From NCBI GenBank assembly GCA_947306475.1, contig CAMZGS010000006.1, forward strand, positions 171,055 to 235,054: a stretch of DNA of 64,000 bases, read 5' to 3'. Shown piece after piece: positions 16,139 to 23,981 of this stretch. Source of the stretch: an uncultured Comamonas sp. GTDB taxonomy: Bacteria > Pseudomonadota > Gammaproteobacteria > Burkholderiales > Burkholderiaceae_C. Position numbers and translations under genes: made by a program. How positions within the stretch are numbered: the stretch's first letter is position 1; the number at the start of each line of letters is the position of its first letter. The notes beneath the pieces were generated by a model that saw only the letters and a program-made list of their open reading frames with translations, did not search any database and was not told where the DNA came from.

Positions 16139-16677
16139 GCTGCACCTCCAAGTTTCTTGCTTTGCGTCCAGGCGGTGTACAGCGCCGTGAGCGTCAACAG
16201 GGCAAAGCCGGGAGCAATGGTGATGTGTGCCCACCACAGGGGCCAGTCCAGAATCATGGAGGCCTCACCGTTGTGGTAGGCGTCGATGGCGCCGACCAGG
16301 CTGCGCCAGGCCAGCCAGGCCGAGAGGCAGGCCAGCAGGATGGCGGCCAGCATGTCCAGCCAGGCGCGCAGGCGCGGCCCGGCGTTGTGGGTGAAAAAGT
16401 CCACGATGACGTGGGCGTTCTTCATCTGCGCGTACGGCAGAAAGGCTGCAATGGCCAGCGAGCAGCCGATCTGCACCAGCTCCACGTCGCCCATCACCGG
16501 GCTTTCAAACAGGGCGCGGCCCAGCACGCTCCAGGTGGAAACGACGCAGATCGCCAGCAACAGGGCAATGCCGCCCAGGGCAGACAACTGGGACCAGGCC
16601 AGCAGAAAGCGGCCTATCGGATCTTGGGGCAGGCTTGGGTCGGGAGCCCCATCGGGGGCGCTAAAAACTTCGGCCAT
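16135..16677 (-). CDS. dctQ: TRAP transporter small permease DctQ
   Basis: 180 aa with four membrane segments. DctQ partners DctM in the inner membrane. The typical pattern is seen: GIALLLAICVVSTWSVLGRALF in helix 1 region, then DVELVQIGCSLAIAAFLPYAQ, the KNAHVIVDFFT loop and a final pair of helices ending ALYTAWTQSKKLGG. The start at MAEVFSAPDG is chosen because the upstream 40 codons cover a repeat and look non-coding. The gap to dctP is ~170 bases, unusually wide for this operon, and contains a dispersed palindrome. Confidence 0.9.
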   Translation of the reverse strand: MAEVFSAPDGAPDPSLPQDPIGRFLLAWSQLSALGGIALLLAICVVSTWSVLGRALFESPVMGDVELVQIGCSLAIAAFLPYAQMKNAHVIVDFFTHNAGPRLRAWLDMLAAILLACLSAWLAWRSLVGAIDAYHNGEASMILDWPLWWAHITIAPGFALLTLTALYTAWTQSKKLGGAA

Positions 16678-16759
16678 GGTGGTGTGCCTCCAGCACAGGG
16701 TCAGACTCGGCCATGCTGCACCGCCAGGGCGGGCAGCAGGCACAAGCAAGGTTTGGGAT

Positions 16760-16812
16760 AAAAAGTGGCTTTTGGCCTTATGGGGCAAGCGCTGCAAGCT
16801 ATCTTTTTAGCG
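16760..16812. repeat. Dispersed palindromic element (short form) between dctP and dctQ
   Basis: AAGTGGCTTTTGGCCTTATGGGGCAAGCGC (in two parts: GTGGCTTTTGGCC and TTATGGGGCAAGCG) then TGCAAGCTATCTTTTTAGCG. The ATGGGGCAAGCG centre matches the miaA and tsaE copies. It splits the TRAP operon and could act as a partial terminator or processing site. Confidence 0.6.
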
Positions 16813-16846
16813 CCTTACCCCAGAGGCGGAGGGGCCTGGGCGGGAC

Positions 16847-17887
16847 TTACTTCCTGGCGGCGTACTCGGCCGAAAGGCGGCGTGCAGTGTCCAGCATTTC
16901 CTGGCCGGGATAGCCCTTGGCGGTGACCTCCTTCACCCAGTCAGAGGCGACGCGGGCCGTGGCCTTTTGGAAGCCTTCCATCTCCTTGTCGTCGATGGTG
17001 TTGAACTTGTTGCCACGATCCAGGGCGGGCTGGCGTGACGCAGCGGCCGACTCATCCCAGATGCGGCCAATGGCGGCAGAGAAATCCGCGCCCGAGTTGT
17101 CGTCAATGACCTTCTTCAGCTGCGGCGGCAGGCTGTCGTACTTGGCCTGGTTCATGGCGATGGTGAACACGGCGGTGTACAGCGCTGGCTGCGGTGCAGT
17201 GAATTCCGAGTGGTACTTGGTCATCTCGTGCAGCTTCATGGTGGGCACCACTTCCCAGGGCAGCACGTAGCCATCGACCACGCCCTTGGAGACGGCATCC
17301 GGTGTTTGCGGCATGGGCATGGCCACGGGGGTGGCGCCCAGGGCGGCAATCATCTTGTTGGTCAGACGCGTGGGGGCGCGCATCTTCAGACCACGGAAGT
17401 CGGACACCTTGGTGATGGGACGCTTGTTGTTGTGCACCTGGCCGCGGTCATGCACGTGGAAGGCAATCGCTTTGAGACCGGCAAAGTCCTTCTTGCCATA
17501 GGCCTGGTAGATGTCCCAGACAGCGCGGCTGCCGCTTTCCGAGTCCTGCACCAGGAAGGGAATTTCCATCACTTCCACCGAGGGGAAGCGCCCTGCGGTG
17601 TAGCCCGGCAGCGTCCAGATCACATCGGCCACGCCATCGATGGCCTGCTGGATGAGCTGTGCCGGCGTGCCGCCCAGTTGCATGGCGGGGTAGATCTGGC
17701 ATTGCAGCTGGTTGTCGGACTCCTTGGCGATCTTGGCGCACCAGGGCTCCAGCACCTTCTGGTGCGACAGGGCGGTGGGTGGCCAGAAGTGGGCCACCTT
17801 GAGCACGATGGGTTCTGCTGCCTGGGCAGCAAAGCCTACGGTGGCCAGTGCGGCGGCAATGAGTGTTTTTTTGATGTGTTGGCGCAT
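16847..17887 (-). CDS. dctP: TRAP transporter solute-binding protein DctP
   Basis: 346 aa periplasmic binding protein. A clear Sec signal peptide (MRQHIKKTLIAAALATVGFA, cleavage after AQA) precedes EPIVLKVAHFWPP. Family motifs include VDGYVLPWEVVP and the conserved arginine stretch FRGLKMRAPTRLTNKMI that holds the carboxylate of the ligand. The start is fixed by the signal peptide and by GGAGACAAAC upstream; the longer frame is a shadow of the hydrolase gene. It follows the FAH gene by 55 bases, so transport and catabolism are co-transcribed. The ligand is probably an organic or aromatic carboxylate. Confidence 0.93.
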   Translation of the reverse strand: MRQHIKKTLIAAALATVGFAAQAAEPIVLKVAHFWPPTALSHQKVLEPWCAKIAKESDNQLQCQIYPAMQLGGTPAQLIQQAIDGVADVIWTLPGYTAGRFPSVEVMEIPFLVQDSESGSRAVWDIYQAYGKKDFAGLKAIAFHVHDRGQVHNNKRPITKVSDFRGLKMRAPTRLTNKMIAALGATPVAMPMPQTPDAVSKGVVDGYVLPWEVVPTMKLHEMTKYHSEFTAPQPALYTAVFTIAMNQAKYDSLPPQLKKVIDDNSGADFSAAIGRIWDESAAASRQPALDRGNKFNTIDDKEMEGFQKATARVASDWVKEVTAKGYPGQEMLDTARRLSAEYAARK

Positions 17888-17942
17888 GTTTGTCTCCGAA
17901 TCGTGATGGGGCGTGCGGGCGGCCATGGCCCGCAACGGGGGG

Positions 17943-18956
17943 TCAGCCGAGGCTGTGGCTATCGACGGTGTTCTGGATCGTGCCGAAGATGTTTTCGCCC
18001 TGGGCGTTGAACATCTCGATGCGCACCTTATCACCGTGGCGCATGAAGGGGGTGACGGGCTTGCCCTGCTCGATGGTTTCGTAGGTGCGCACCTCCGCCA
18101 GGCAGCAGTAGCCCACGCCGCCGTTGGCGATCGACGAACCCCACAGGCTGCCCTGTTTGTTCGACACCGTGCCCGAGCCAATGATGGAGCCGGCGCACAG
18201 CGTGCGCGTCTTGGCCACGTGGGCGATCAGCTGGGCGAAGTTGAAGGTCACATCCACGCCGGCGTTGGGCTTGCCAAACAGCTGGTCGTTCAGGTGCACC
18301 ACCAGGGGCAGCTTCACCGTGGTGTTCTGCCAGGCATCGCCCAGCTCGTCGGGCGTGACGGCCACAGGGCTGAAGGCGCTGGCTGGCTTGCTCTGGAAGA
18401 AGCCAAAACCCTTGGCCAGTTCGGCAGGAATCAGGTTGCGCAGCGACACGTCATTGACCAGCATCACCAGGCGAATGGCCTTGGCGGCCTGCTCGGGTGT
18501 GGCACCCATGGGCACGTCGCCGGTGACGACGGTCACCTCGGCCTCGAAGTCGATGCCCCACTCTTCCCTGGCCACCACCTTGTCGGTGGGGGCAATGAAG
18601 CCGTCGCTGCAACCCTGGTACATCAGCGGGTCGGTGTAGAAGCTGGCCGGCACCTCGGCGTTGCGCGCCCGGCGCACCAGCTCCACGTGGTTGATGTAGG
18701 CCGAGCCATCGGCCCACTGCCAGGTGCGTGGCAGGGGGCTGTGGCAGGCGGCCTGGTCAAAGGGCTCGCCCTCCAAGGCGCCGCTGTTCAGGGCTTCATA
18801 GACCTGGCGCAGCTGGGGCTCCACAGTGGCCCAGTCGTCCATGGCAGCCAGCATGGTGCGGGCAATGGCAGGCACGGCGCGGCAGCGCGACAGATCGCGG
18901 CTGACGACGACCAGCGTGCCGTCACGACCGCCTTGCTTGAGGGTGGCAAGTTTCAT
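17943..18956 (-). CDS. Fumarylacetoacetate hydrolase-family protein
   Basis: 337 aa. FAH-family enzymes cleave C-C bonds of fumaryl-acylates, giving fumarate plus acetoacetate or pyruvate. The metal site is visible as GIDFEAEVTVVTGD with the preceding YINHVELVRRAR region, and NDVSLRNLIPAEL and GSGTVSNKQGS are conserved in the long homogentisate-pathway type. Length and N-terminal domain resemble fungal/bacterial FahA-like enzymes rather than the ~220-aa fumarylpyruvate hydrolases. It is 45 bases from the VOC gene and shares the operon with a zeta-GST. The exact substrate is not known. Confidence 0.88.
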   Translation of the reverse strand: MKLATLKQGGRDGTLVVVSRDLSRCRAVPAIARTMLAAMDDWATVEPQLRQVYEALNSGALEGEPFDQAACHSPLPRTWQWADGSAYINHVELVRRARNAEVPASFYTDPLMYQGCSDGFIAPTDKVVAREEWGIDFEAEVTVVTGDVPMGATPEQAAKAIRLVMLVNDVSLRNLIPAELAKGFGFFQSKPASAFSPVAVTPDELGDAWQNTTVKLPLVVHLNDQLFGKPNAGVDVTFNFAQLIAHVAKTRTLCAGSIIGSGTVSNKQGSLWGSSIANGGVGYCCLAEVRTYETIEQGKPVTPFMRHGDKVRIEMFNAQGENIFGTIQNTVDSHSLG

Positions 18957-19001
18957 GGAAGGGAGTCCTTTCTCTTTCTCTCTGAGAGGGGTGATGGGGG
19001 G

Positions 19002-19547
19002 TTACTCGACGTAGCTGCCGTCGTGCATCCAGGCAGCGTGCTTGGGCGCCTTCTTGGTGCGCTCCCACTCGTTGAGCATGTCCCACTTCACGGCATCGAG
19101 CATCTGGTTCATCTTGGGCGTGGCGGTGTCGGCAGCCAGCTCCAGGCGGTGCCCCGAGGGGTCACGGAAGTAGATCGACTTGAAGATGGTGTGGTCGGTG
19201 GGGCCCACCACTTCGATGCCATCGGCTTCCAGACGCGCCTTGACCCGCAGCAGGGTATCGACGGAGTCCACGCGCAGCGCCAGGTGCTGCGTCCACGCCG
19301 GGGTGTTGGCATCGGACGGGGCGATCATGGGCGGCTTGGTGGGCAGTTCGAAGAAGGCCAGGATGCTGCCTGCCCCGATGTCCAGGAAGATGTGCATGTA
19401 GGGGTCGGGTTCCTTGGTCGAGGGCACCCGATCCTCGGCAATGGCCAGGATGAAGTTGGCATCCAGATACTTCTGGTACCACTCCACGGTCTCTTTTGCG
19501 TTCTTGCAACGGTAGGCGACGTGGTGTACGCCATTGAGGAAAGCCAT
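19002..19547 (-). CDS. VOC-family protein, candidate ring-cleaving dioxygenase
   Basis: 181 aa, with the vicinal-oxygen-chelate fold of glyoxalases and extradiol dioxygenases. It starts MAFLNGVHHVAYRCKNAKET, where the histidine of HHVAYRC is a likely metal ligand. The second module starts QHLALRVDSVDTLL and ends YFRDPSGHRLELA, where Glu would complete the site. It is much shorter than known extradiol enzymes (about 290-320 aa) and has one pair of modules. No other ring-cleavage enzyme lies in the cluster, so this protein is the obvious candidate for making the maleyl product used by the isomerase. That role is an inference from context. Confidence 0.75.
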   Translation of the reverse strand: MAFLNGVHHVAYRCKNAKETVEWYQKYLDANFILAIAEDRVPSTKEPDPYMHIFLDIGAGSILAFFELPTKPPMIAPSDANTPAWTQHLALRVDSVDTLLRVKARLEADGIEVVGPTDHTIFKSIYFRDPSGHRLELAADTATPKMNQMLDAVKWDMLNEWERTKKAPKHAAWMHDGSYVE

Positions 19548-19587
19548 GGTTGTCTCCTTGTGCGGGTGGGGAAATGCAGGCGCAGCG

Positions 19588-19818
19588 TCAGTTGTCGAAC
19601 GGCTTGCGGGCAATGGCCATGGCCTCGCGCAGCACGCTGATGTCGCCAATGTGGTTGGCCAGCAGCAGCACCAGGCGGGCGTTGACGGCCAGGCTCTGCT
19701 CGTCGCTCAGGCCCTGGTGGGTTTCGATCAGGGCTTCGTAGAAGTCATCGCCGGGCGAGAAGGTCTGGAAGTAGCGCTTGCCGGGCTCGTTCAGATTGGG
19801 TTCGGTGATCAGTGGCAT
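19588..19818 (-). CDS. DUF2783 family small protein
   Basis: 76 aa, acidic and probably helical, with no membrane segment or signal peptide. It contains NLNEPGKRYFQTFSPGDDFYEALIE, given here as its first ordered part, and then LSDEQSLAVNARLVLLLANHIGD. I recognise it as the small DUF2783 family, which recurs beside FAD monooxygenases in Burkholderiales catabolic clusters. No function is known. The tight position (23 bases after the monooxygenase, 40 before the VOC gene) suggests a partner or stabilising subunit of one of them. GGAGACAT precedes the ATG. Confidence 0.75.
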   Translation of the reverse strand: MPLITEPNLNEPGKRYFQTFSPGDDFYEALIETHQGLSDEQSLAVNARLVLLLANHIGDISVLREAMAIARKPFDN

Positions 19819-19841
19819 GGGATGTCTCCTTGGTGTTGTAG

Positions 19842-21506
19842 TCAGGCATTGCCGGTGGCGCGGGCCACGGCGGCGCGTACCTTGGCAGCGTCAAAGGCGC
19901 GCCAGCGGGCGGCGACGTGCTGGTCAGGCCGCACCAGGTAGGCGGTGCCCTCCTGCATGTCGTAGCGCTGAGCAATGGCGCCCTGCGCATCGATCAGGGT
20001 CAGCAGACCCTGCGGGGCCGTGCCCTTTTGTGCCACCACCACGGCGCGCACGCCGATGCGGTCCTGGGCCAGGCTGGCCAGCTGCTGCGCCAGTTCGGCG
20101 CTGATCTGGCTGGCATCAGTCACGTAATACAGCAATTGGAACTGGGTGTCCATGTCGCCCAGCAGCCAGCCGTTCCTGCCACCAGCAATGGGGGCATCGT
20201 CCATGGGCGCACCAGGGATCATGTTGCCGGCGAAGCTGTCGCTGTCGGGCGTGTTCAGAGGCGAATCGACCAGCCAGCTGGGCACCGACAGACGCCCCGA
20301 GTTGACCAGCGCGCGGGCAAACGGATAGTCCTGTGCCAGCTCCAGCACGGCGTTGCGGAAGGCCTTGCTGACGTTGCTCTTGGGCGTGATGAAGTCGGTC
20401 GAGCGCGTGGAGTTCATGATGTTCTCGTCGGCGGCGTAGCAGCGCTCGGCGCTGTAGCTGTCCAGCAGCGAGGCGGGCGCCTTGCCGTCGAGCACCAGCT
20501 TGAGCTTCCAGGCCAGGTTGTCGGTGTCCTGAATGCCGCTGTTGGCGCCACGCGCACCAAAGGGCGAGACCTGGTGCGCCGCATCACCGACGAACAGCAC
20601 GCGGTTGTGGTTGAAGCGCCCCATGCGGCGGCACTGGAAGGTATAGACGCTGACCCACTCCAGCTCGAATTCGCGGTCGTCGCCCAGCATGGCCTTGATG
20701 CGCGGGATGACGTTTTCGGGTTTCTTCTCTTCCTCGGGATCGGCATTCCAGCCCAGCTGGAAGTCGATGCGCCAGACGTTGTCGGCCTGCTTGTGCAGCA
20801 GCACCGACTGGTTGCGGTGGAAGGGCGGATCGAACCAGAACCAGCGCTCGGCCGGGTAGTCGGCCTTCATCACCACGTCGGCAATCAGGAAGCGGTCCAT
20901 GAAGATCTTGCCGTCGATGTCCAGGCCCAGCATGTTGCGGATGGGCGAGCGCGCGCCGTCGGCGGCAATCAGCCAGTCGGCCGTCAGGGTGTAGGCACCG
21001 TCGGGCGTTTCCACACGCACAGTGGCCTTGCTGTCGTCCTGCTCCACGCTGATGACATTGTTCTTGAAGCGGATCTCCAGGTTGGGCAGCTGGCGGGCGC
21101 GTGCCACCAGGAACTCTTCCAGGTAGTACTGCTGCAGGTTCACCATGCCGGGGCGCTGATGGCCTTCCTGCGGGCGCAGGTTGAAGTTGAATACCTCCTT
21201 TTCACCAAAGAAGGTGCGGCCCACGTTCCAGGAGACCCCCTTGTCCACGCAGGGCGTGCCGCAGCCGATGCGGTCCAGCACCTCCAGCGCGCGCTTGGCG
21301 TAGCACACGCCGCGCGAGCCGATCGAGACGGTGTCGTCGTTGTCCAGCACCAGCACGCTCTGGCCCTGCTGCGCCAGGTCGATGGCCATGGCCAGGCCCA
21401 CCGGGCCGGCGCCCACCACTACCACGGGGTAGTGACCGTTGCGCTGTTCGCGCACTTCGGGGGGGCATACGTAGTCGAACTTGGGATAGGTATAGGTCTT
21501 TAGCAC
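19842..21506 (-). CDS. FAD-dependent aromatic monooxygenase (PheA/TfdB/MhpA type)
   Basis: 554 aa flavoprotein hydroxylase using NAD(P)H and O2. The Rossmann GxGxxG is VVVVGAGPVGLAMAIDLA (~residues 28-45), the DG motif is LIAADGARSPIRNMLG, and the FAD-ribityl GD motif is VLFVGDAAHQVSPFGARG. A C-terminal thioredoxin-like domain follows. Length equals E. coli MhpA. It would add a hydroxyl to a phenolic acid to give a hydroquinone-type ring. The start is GTG at 21506 with GGAG eight bases upstream. The MBL gene precedes it by 85 bases. Candidate substrates are hydroxybenzoates or hydroxyphenyl acids; the sequence does not say which. Confidence 0.88.
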   Translation of the reverse strand: MLKTYTYPKFDYVCPPEVREQRNGHYPVVVVGAGPVGLAMAIDLAQQGQSVLVLDNDDTVSIGSRGVCYAKRALEVLDRIGCGTPCVDKGVSWNVGRTFFGEKEVFNFNLRPQEGHQRPGMVNLQQYYLEEFLVARARQLPNLEIRFKNNVISVEQDDSKATVRVETPDGAYTLTADWLIAADGARSPIRNMLGLDIDGKIFMDRFLIADVVMKADYPAERWFWFDPPFHRNQSVLLHKQADNVWRIDFQLGWNADPEEEKKPENVIPRIKAMLGDDREFELEWVSVYTFQCRRMGRFNHNRVLFVGDAAHQVSPFGARGANSGIQDTDNLAWKLKLVLDGKAPASLLDSYSAERCYAADENIMNSTRSTDFITPKSNVSKAFRNAVLELAQDYPFARALVNSGRLSVPSWLVDSPLNTPDSDSFAGNMIPGAPMDDAPIAGGRNGWLLGDMDTQFQLLYYVTDASQISAELAQQLASLAQDRIGVRAVVVAQKGTAPQGLLTLIDAQGAIAQRYDMQEGTAYLVRPDQHVAARWRAFDAAKVRAAVARATGNA

Positions 21507-21591
21507 GAGGGTCTCCTTGGATCTTCGGTTTGGGTCTTTCTGCCTTCAAACGCTTGATGGTCCTGCGCTTGCAGCTATTGTTTTTATTGGA

Positions 21592-22557
21592 TCAGTCCTT
21601 TTGCAGCGCATGCCACATTTCCTGATCGCGCTCGGCCGTCCAGATGCGCGGGTCGCGGATGCCGCTGGCCTCATCGTGGGCGCGCGTCACGTCAAAGGGC
21701 AGGCAGTGCTCGTAGATGAAGACGTGGCCGAACTTGGGATCCATGGCCTTGCGGGTGTGCTTCATGCAGGCGTTCAGGTCCATGCCCTGGGCAACGGCTT
21801 CCTGGGCGCTGCGGTACAGGGTGGTGACAAAGTCGCGCGTGTAGGCCAGACCCTTTTGCACGGCTTCGGGCGTCATCAGCGCCGGACCACGACCGGGGAC
21901 GAGCTTGTCGAAGTTCATCGCGCTCAGGTTGTCCAGGGTCTGCGGCCAGTCGGCCAGGTAGGCATCGCCCGTGTAGCAGGCGGCATCGGCTTCCACCAGG
22001 TCGCCCGAGAAGCAGATCTTCTGGCTGGGGATATAGACGATGGTGTCGCCCTTGGTGTGGCCACGGCCCACCTGCTTGATCTTCACCTCCAGTTTGCCCA
22101 GCCAGACGCTCATCTCGCCTTCGAATGTCATGGTCGGCCAAGTCAGGCCGGGCACGCTCTCCACCGCCTGGAACAGGCGCGGGAAACGGCCAATTTCCGA
22201 ATCCATGTCCTGCTGGCCGCGCTCGACGATCAGGTCGTAGGTGTCGCGGCTGGCGATGATCTGCTCCAGCCCCTCGTTCTTGTAGCCCGAGGCCCCCAGC
22301 ACGCGTACGGCGTGGTAGTGCGTGAGCACCACGTACTTGATGGGCTTGTCGGTGATTTCGCGCACCTTGGCGATCACACCCTGGGCGGCCACCGGGGTGG
22401 CGGTGGCGTCGATGATCATGCAGCCGTCGTCGCCAATGATCACGCCGGTGTTGGGGTCACCCTCGGCGGTGTAGGCGTAGGCGTTGTCACTGAGCTTTTC
22501 CCAGCTGACCTTTTTTTCTTCCAGATCCGCCTGGGAGGCGAATTTTTTCTCACTCAT
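21592..22557 (-). CDS. MBL-fold hydrolase with altered metal motif
   Basis: 321 aa, first gene of the catabolic run. Metallo-beta-lactamase-fold hydrolases carry HxHxDH. Here the motif reads THYHAVRVLGAS: His80 and His82 remain, but Asp84 and His85 are Val and Arg. Later ligands are kept (GRGHTKGD and ICFSGDLVE). Site 2 is therefore probably lost, giving a mono-metal enzyme or a changed reaction. The related glyoxalase-II/SoxH-like hydrolases cleave thioesters or lactones. Start MSEKKF has GGAGA upstream. A role such as lactone or thioester hydrolysis within the aromatic pathway is possible but unproven. Confidence 0.82.
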   Translation of the reverse strand: MSEKKFASQADLEEKKVSWEKLSDNAYAYTAEGDPNTGVIIGDDGCMIIDATATPVAAQGVIAKVREITDKPIKYVVLTHYHAVRVLGASGYKNEGLEQIIASRDTYDLIVERGQQDMDSEIGRFPRLFQAVESVPGLTWPTMTFEGEMSVWLGKLEVKIKQVGRGHTKGDTIVYIPSQKICFSGDLVEADAACYTGDAYLADWPQTLDNLSAMNFDKLVPGRGPALMTPEAVQKGLAYTRDFVTTLYRSAQEAVAQGMDLNACMKHTRKAMDPKFGHVFIYEHCLPFDVTRAHDEASGIRDPRIWTAERDQEMWHALQKD

Positions 22558-22680
22558 GGGGGGTCTCCTTCTATGCAAGCCGCCACAAGCGGCCAGGGGG
22601 GGGTGTTTCCGAGCGTTATTAAAGAGGAGGAGGATTTATTATTCAAACGGTTTATTTTGATCAATTTAGAAATTCTTCTC
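22558..22680. promoter_or_regulatory. Divergent promoter region of the aromatic cluster and its LysR gene
   Basis: 123 bases between the MBL and lysR starts, A/T-rich compared with its flanks (GAGCGTTATTAAAG, then TTATTATTCAAACGG and TTTATTTTGATCAATTTAG). LysR regulators usually bind such divergent gaps. I do not see one convincing T-N11-A palindrome, so no site is claimed. Confidence 0.5.
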
Positions 22681-23580
22681 ATGAATGTCACCCTGCGGCA
22701 ACTTCAGGCCTTCCTGGCCGTGGCACAGACCGGCAGCTTCACGCTGGCAGCCGAGCGCCTGTTCATCACCCAGTCGGCACTGAGCAGCCTGATCAAGGAG
22801 CTGGAAAACACCCTGGGCCTGCGGCTGTTTGACCGCAGCACGCGGCGCCTGCGCCTGTCGGTGGTGGGGCAGGAGCTGCATCCGCATATCGAAAAAATCC
22901 TGCAGGACCTGGAAGGCGTGGTCAGCGAGGCCGGCAACCTCAAGGCCCTGCAGCGCGGCAAGGTGCGCATTGCCGTGCCCCAGTTGCTGGCCTGCACCTT
23001 GCTGCCCGAGGTGATGGCCGACTTCAAGCGTCAGCACCCCGGCGTGCAATTGCGCCTGATCGACTGCCCCGTCGAAAGCGTCATGGCTCGCGTCTTCTCC
23101 GGCGAGGTGGACATTGGCCTAGGCCCCGAGCGCGAGACCAACTCCGATATCGAGGCCACCGAGCTCTTCACCCTGCCCTTTATGGTGGTGGTGCCGCCCG
23201 ACCACGCCTTGGCGCAGCAGAGCCAGGTGCGCTGGCAAGACATCGTCGGCCAGCCCCTGATCACCCTGCAAGGCCAATTCACCGAACTGCTGGTCAGCGA
23301 CGTGGGCGAAGCCGCGCGCGAGCTGCAGCAAGACTCTTTCATGCAAGTGACCTTCATGACCACCGCCTTGGCCCTGGTGCGCGCGCGCCTGGGCATCACC
23401 TTGTGCATGCCGTATGCGCGCATGCTGGTCGAGCAAAACGGCCTGGTGATGCGCCCGCTGCTGGACCCCTCAGTGGAGCGCAGCTTCTGGGTCTTTACCC
23501 GCAAGGGGCGCACGCTGGCTCCGGCGGCTGAGGAGTTCCTGGCCTTCTTGCGGCAGGAACTGGGGCGCGATTGGCAGTAG
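22681..23580 (+). CDS. LysR-family transcriptional regulator
   Basis: 299 aa. The N-terminal winged helix-turn-helix is typical (TLRQLQAFLAVAQTGSFTLA, then LFITQSALSSLIKELENTLG and FDRSTRRLRLS). The C-terminal periplasmic-binding-like effector domain starts at KVRIAVPQLLACTLLPEV. It is transcribed away from the MBL-FAD-VOC-FAH-TRAP genes, the usual layout for a regulator that activates its divergent operon when bound to a pathway intermediate. The ATG has no good Shine-Dalgarno (GAAATTCTTCTC). Autoregulation is expected from the family. The effector is unknown. Confidence 0.9.
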   Translation: MNVTLRQLQAFLAVAQTGSFTLAAERLFITQSALSSLIKELENTLGLRLFDRSTRRLRLSVVGQELHPHIEKILQDLEGVVSEAGNLKALQRGKVRIAVPQLLACTLLPEVMADFKRQHPGVQLRLIDCPVESVMARVFSGEVDIGLGPERETNSDIEATELFTLPFMVVVPPDHALAQQSQVRWQDIVGQPLITLQGQFTELLVSDVGEAARELQQDSFMQVTFMTTALALVRARLGITLCMPYARMLVEQNGLVMRPLLDPSVERSFWVFTRKGRTLAPAAEEFLAFLRQELGRDWQ

Positions 23581-23619
23581 CGGGCGCTGGTGCCGCTATC
23601 TTGGCTAACCGCCTAAAGA

Positions 23620-23716
23620 TTCATTATGGATAGCTGCTTGCGCTTTTTGGGCTTGGGTTTGAGCTACTTTTTTGCTTGAAATGCTTGGTGGCTGTGCGGA
23701 GATAGCTTTTATTTTT
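23620..23716. repeat. Dispersed palindromic element, degenerate long copy
   Basis: ATAGCTGCTTGCGCTTTTTG is a near-consensus left arm. The right side (TGTGCGGAGATAGCTTTT) keeps the AGATAGCT end but has lost much of the pairing. Confidence 0.5.
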
Positions 23717-23749
23717 GAGTTTTGCTGGCCGCTTGTCGCGCGGCGGCGA

Positions 23750-23783
23750 CTTCCTTTTCTTTGCTTCGTCAAAGAAAAGGAAG
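23750..23783. repeat. Perfect 14-bp inverted repeat
   Basis: CTTCCTTTTCTTTG and CAAAGAAAAGGAAG flank the loop CTTCGT. The stem is perfect and the arms are pure purine/pyrimidine strands. No T tract follows, so it is not an ordinary terminator. Its sequence is unrelated to the AGCTGCTTGCGCT family, so it is a second repeat type. Confidence 0.75.
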
Positions 23784-23917
23784 CAAAAGAAAGACGACCC
23801 TGCTGCCCGTGTCCCTTCGCTGCGCTGCGGGCAACCTGCGGTGCTCGCCCCAGTCGGGCCAGACGCAAACCCGGCCTCGGAAAAAAACGCCAAAACAACC
23901 GCAAAAACAGCAAAAAA

Positions 23918-23958
23918 ATAGCTGCTAACGCTTGCCCCGCAAGCGCTAACAGCCAATT
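23918..23958. repeat. Dispersed palindromic element (short form) after dbpA remnant
   Basis: GCTGCTAACGCTTGC (23921-23935) and GCAAGCGCTAACAGC (23939-23953) around CCC. It lies just downstream of the broken dbpA on the minus strand. Confidence 0.75.
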
Positions 23959-23981
23959 CCATGCTGAAAAATAAAAGCTAC

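Larger units (their letters stand above)
23581..23981. other. Gene-free stretch rich in repeats
   Basis: About 400 bases between lysR and the broken dbpA hold no credible gene. They hold a degenerate dispersed palindrome (23620-23716), a perfect 14-bp inverted repeat (23750-23783), a G/C-rich stretch and a short palindrome (23918-23958). Short open frames exist in several frames but have low-complexity, lysine- or serine-rich translations typical of non-coding repeats. Confidence 0.7.

Noticed and set aside
12278..16279. Long plus-strand open frames (615 and 709 aa) opposite the MFS, maiA and dctM genes
   Set aside because: Gly/Gln/His-rich antisense translations with no domain; the minus-strand genes are unambiguous.
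23605..23974. Small open frames on both strands in the repeat-rich gap
   Set aside because: Lys/Ser/Phe-rich translations come from the CTTCCTTTTCTTTG palindrome; no start site or family supports them.
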